55,397 nucleotides of DNA from Bigelowiella natans CCMP2755 (Eukaryota; Cercozoa; Chlorarachniophyceae), in contig ADNK01000399.1 of the NCBI GenBank assembly GCA_000320545.1, forward strand, positions 1 to 55,397, written 5' to 3'. The notes below the pieces were generated by a model. The model saw only the letters and a list, made by a program, of their open reading frames with translations, was not told where the DNA came from and made no database searches. This document shows, piece after piece, positions 52,583-55,397 of the stretch. The position numbers were made by a program, and so were the translations under genes. Numbering within the stretch: the first letter of the stretch is position 1; every line of letters begins with the position of its first letter.

Positions 52583-53390
52583 ATGGATCAATTAGTCCAA
52601 GAGTGTATCAAGTAGTAAGCAAGTTTTGTCTCCGATCCCACGCGCGCGCGCGCGCACACACACACACGCGAACGTGTACGCACACGTACACACTACCGTT
52701 GATGTCTTGATTACTCTCCCTGCCCACTGTCCTCCCCCTCGCAGATGCCGTACTCCTTACTATGTGGGAGATGACGACAGGATATCGAGACCGGAAGATT
52801 TTATATGTAAAAGGTACCCCCCTCTGGCACCTCTGGTCAACTTTTAAGTGTGATTGCACTGAATAGCGTGGTCATCGGAAACAATTTCGACAGGTGCAAG
52901 GAAGAGCAGGCGCGAAAGGAGGCGATACGAGCTGCCAAGAAAGCTGCAAGGATATCTGCTTCCAAGAAAAAGGTGCAACGTGTGAAACCCAAGGACCACC
53001 AGAGAGCGAAGGAGACGCAAATTGCTCCACAGAGCAAGTGGACACCTGACATGGTCAAGGCACTTGCGCAGGTGATGAAGTTTTAATGAACATTAGTCTC
53101 GGCAAAACAACGTTGATAAATGAAATCGTGCAGGGCGTGCACACCTATGGACCCAAATGGAGCGTAATTCATGGAAAAGTACTGAAATTGAGGGGGTTCA
53201 CGGTAGCCATCCTTTTCCTGTATTTTTGTTACGAACACGCGAATGAACCCCCATCTAATCCTAGGCCGGCGCTATCAGACAAAAGTGGAAGTCATTACAA
53301 ATTCGTGGAGGGCTGGAACATGTTTCGGTGATGTCCTCAGACGGAAGCTCTGAGGTCACCCCATTTCATCCCCATCCTCATCCTTATCAT

Positions 53391-53424
<34 letters not shown>

Positions 53425-55087
53425 GCTCTCAGCAAGCGCCATTGCGACCACAATCGGCAGAGCTATTTTCGTCGCCACCGCCGCCATTCTCACTGATGTT
53501 GAAATACCACCACTACCCGCTGGAGGAGGAGGACGATGAACTAGGCCAACAGCATCGAATGCTTTTCCCATCAGCGCGTCAACAAAACTATGCACATCCT
53601 GGCCAGAATGGTTCGCAGTCATCGCCATCGTCCTCTCATCAGTTGGCTCCTCCTCCTCCTCCTCCTCTGTCGGCTTTCCCATACAAGCAATATTACCACC
53701 AGCAGCAGCACAACCATAGGCTACAGCCACAGAGAAATAGATATGATACGAACAGCTGCTGGGAAGAAGAGACGGATACCAATGGCGCTGATGTTAACGG
53801 TGTTGCAGCATCATCAAAGAATAAAATAAGGCAGCAACTTCCTCTCGGGGCTAATGCTCCGCTTTCGAATAGTAGGCCGCCAAAAAAGGCGAGGAAGAAA
53901 TCGTATCCGTTTAAGGGGACACTTACAACAAAAAAACCATCATCGTCATCATCATCATCATCGTTGAAAGGTATTCGCCATCCTCTGGGCGTTGAGATTC
54001 TGAAGAGTGTGAGGGCATGGGGAAGGCGATGCAAGAAGGTACACGATCGATCCTGGGTGGTAAAAAGAACAATACCCTTGTTTCTGCCTTCGTTCTCACG
54101 CATAGCTCTCGTTGATGTAACGATCAAACACACACACACACACACATACAACCGCAACGACTAATCAACTTGCCAACATATTGGCTTACTTCGTTATTTT
54201 TGTCTCATCGCAGTGTTGCCTCCCCCCCCACCCCCCCCCCCTTCAGAAAAGCTTTCTGATGGGCGTCACTGATGGTTTCTCCCTGGAAGCTGAGATCGGC
54301 TCGAGGATGCCGAAGAGAAGGCGAAAGAGGAGAGGCACCTCCACTACCGTTGCTATGGATCGTGATGATGATCGTGATTATGATTATGATGACGATGATA
54401 CGTCGTCGAGAAACCAGCTGCCTCGCCACAACCGGAGTACACCGTTCTCCTCATCTGTATTCCAATTCTCGAGCCGAGGCCTCGCGGAAATTTCCAGTTT
54501 GAAGAGAACTGCTTCTTCTTCTTACTCTTCTTCTCCTTCTCCTTCTCCTCCTCTTCCTTCCTCTTCTTCAGCAGCGGCATTAGCCACAGGCAGCAGCAGC
54601 AGCAGCAGATATGATTTGAAGGATCATCCTTTCATGCCAAATGGAGGGTTTTACTCTGCTGCTACATCATCAACCGCTACTTCTACCAATATTGGAAGAT
54701 TGCCATCCTCCTCCTCCGCCTCGCTTCTAGCGCCTTTTACTGCGTCGTCGGTAGGGTCTTCAACCTGCAGCACACCTTCACTCCACACGTAAGTTTTCCA
54801 TCTCCATATTACTATCATCATCATCATCATCATCATCATCAACATCAACATCATTGCATCTACATTTAATACACACGCACACACACGATTTCCCAGTAAA
54901 CAACAGCAGCTTCGACTCCCTTCTTCCCTGGGCAGTTCTAACCCCCTCCCTTACTGACCTTTGCTAGTAGTAGCAGACGACATCAACAACGACAGCAAAC
55001 AACCGCTAGTAGTCCTCAAGGGAGGAGGCAGAGGATTCGAGCTCTTACGGTATAATGACAGCACCTTGCGGGGAATACATATTGGCG

Positions 55088-55131
<44 letters not shown>

Positions 55132-55397
55132 TGTAATCTGGCCCTCCCCACCTTCCGTTCGTGACGCATTTAGTTCCCATTTTCCGTTGATGGAACCCTA
55201 TCGTCACCAATCACTTCTTCCCCATTCATTCGTTATTGATTCACTCGTAGGTGAGGCAGCCCTGGGCGAGTGCTATCATTTTCGGACCGAAGCGCATCGA
55301 GAACCGAAAGGTAATCTCCCCCCCCACCCCCTCCCCCACCCTCTGTCTCATCCTTCTATTTCTGTTGTTGTTCTTGTTGTTGTGTACGACGTGAAGA
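52583..55397 (+). CDS. Zinc-finger plus Myb/SANT nuclear protein, 3' end outside window
   Basis: Exons in phase: from 52583 or earlier to 52611, then 52745-52813, 52894-53071, 53134-53202, 53265-54038, 54247-54788, 54968-55049, 55251-55310, continuing past the right edge. The first three exons make a Cys4 zinc-binding segment: MDQLVQECIKCRTPYYV, then FICKRCKEEQA, a CxxC...CxxC pair about 24 residues apart. A Lys-rich helix follows. A single Myb/SANT repeat runs SKWTPDMVKALAQ, GVHTYGPKWSVI, AGAIRQKWKSL across three exons, close to the telobox-like end of single-repeat Myb factors. The rest is His/Gln/Pro/Ser-rich low complexity with a basic patch (MPKRRRKRRGTS), and the last visible exon reads VRQPWASAIIFGPKRIENRK. 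A DNA-binding role is inferred. The start is a proposal: the frame is open upstream to about 52494. Confidence 0.75.
55088..55127. repeat. (GA)n microsatellite in a Myb-gene intron
   Basis: About 38 bp of GA repeats, 38 bp after the donor at 55050, in the intron before the last visible exon. Confidence 0.95.

Overview
The window is nuclear DNA of a eukaryote, most likely a unicellular alga or other protist. The protein-coding genes are broken by GT-AG spliceosomal introns. Introns and intergenic DNA are full of (AC)n, (AG)n, (AT)n and G/C homopolymer tracts, and the proteins carry long Ser, Gln, Thr, Glu and Asp runs. I cannot name the species. A Der/EngA GTPase with an organelle-type leader and a cobalamin-dependent methionine synthase would fit a microalga, but that is inference. 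Gene models below were spliced by hand; where exons are listed, reading frame and phase were checked across each junction.

Layout from left to right: (1) the 5' part of a Der (EngA) double-GTPase gene on the minus strand, running off the left edge; (2) an unrecognised minus-strand gene ending at 6067; (3) an unrecognised plus-strand gene, about 9808-15334; (4) a complete giant HUWE1/UPL1/Tom1-type HECT ubiquitin ligase on plus, 16729-30246, 10 exons, 3994 residues; (5) a minus-strand small zinc-finger protein, 31521-32752; (6) a plus-strand chromatin-type protein, 33874-41053, 13 exons, with SH3b-like, HMG-box, zinc-ribbon and RanBP2-finger segments and a duplicated Tudor-like module; (7) an LZIC homologue on minus, 42494-43317; (8) methionine synthase MetH on plus, 43989-48717; (9) a trans-sulfuration PLP enzyme (cystathionine gamma-synthase/lyase family) on minus, 49867-51889; (10) the 5' part of a zinc-finger plus Myb/SANT gene on plus, running off the right edge.

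The methionine-related genes (8) and (9) are convergent neighbours, and both act around homocysteine. LZIC and MetH are head to head across 671 bp. The zinc-finger and chromatin genes are also head to head, as are the PLP enzyme and the Myb gene.

The most unusual signal is not a gene. Five intergenic tracts of about 0.6-1.1 kb (near 4.4-5.1, 15.5-16.3, 30.4-31.1, 41.2-42.3 and 49.0-49.7 kb) have a word composition unlike the rest. They are packed with CTAG, GCTAGC, GCATGC and TGCA words and poor in microsatellites. Together they hold nine perfect copies of the 12-bp palindrome CATGCTAGCATG, which I found nowhere else in the window. All five lie on the 3' side of genes, and none lies in the head-to-head promoter intervals.
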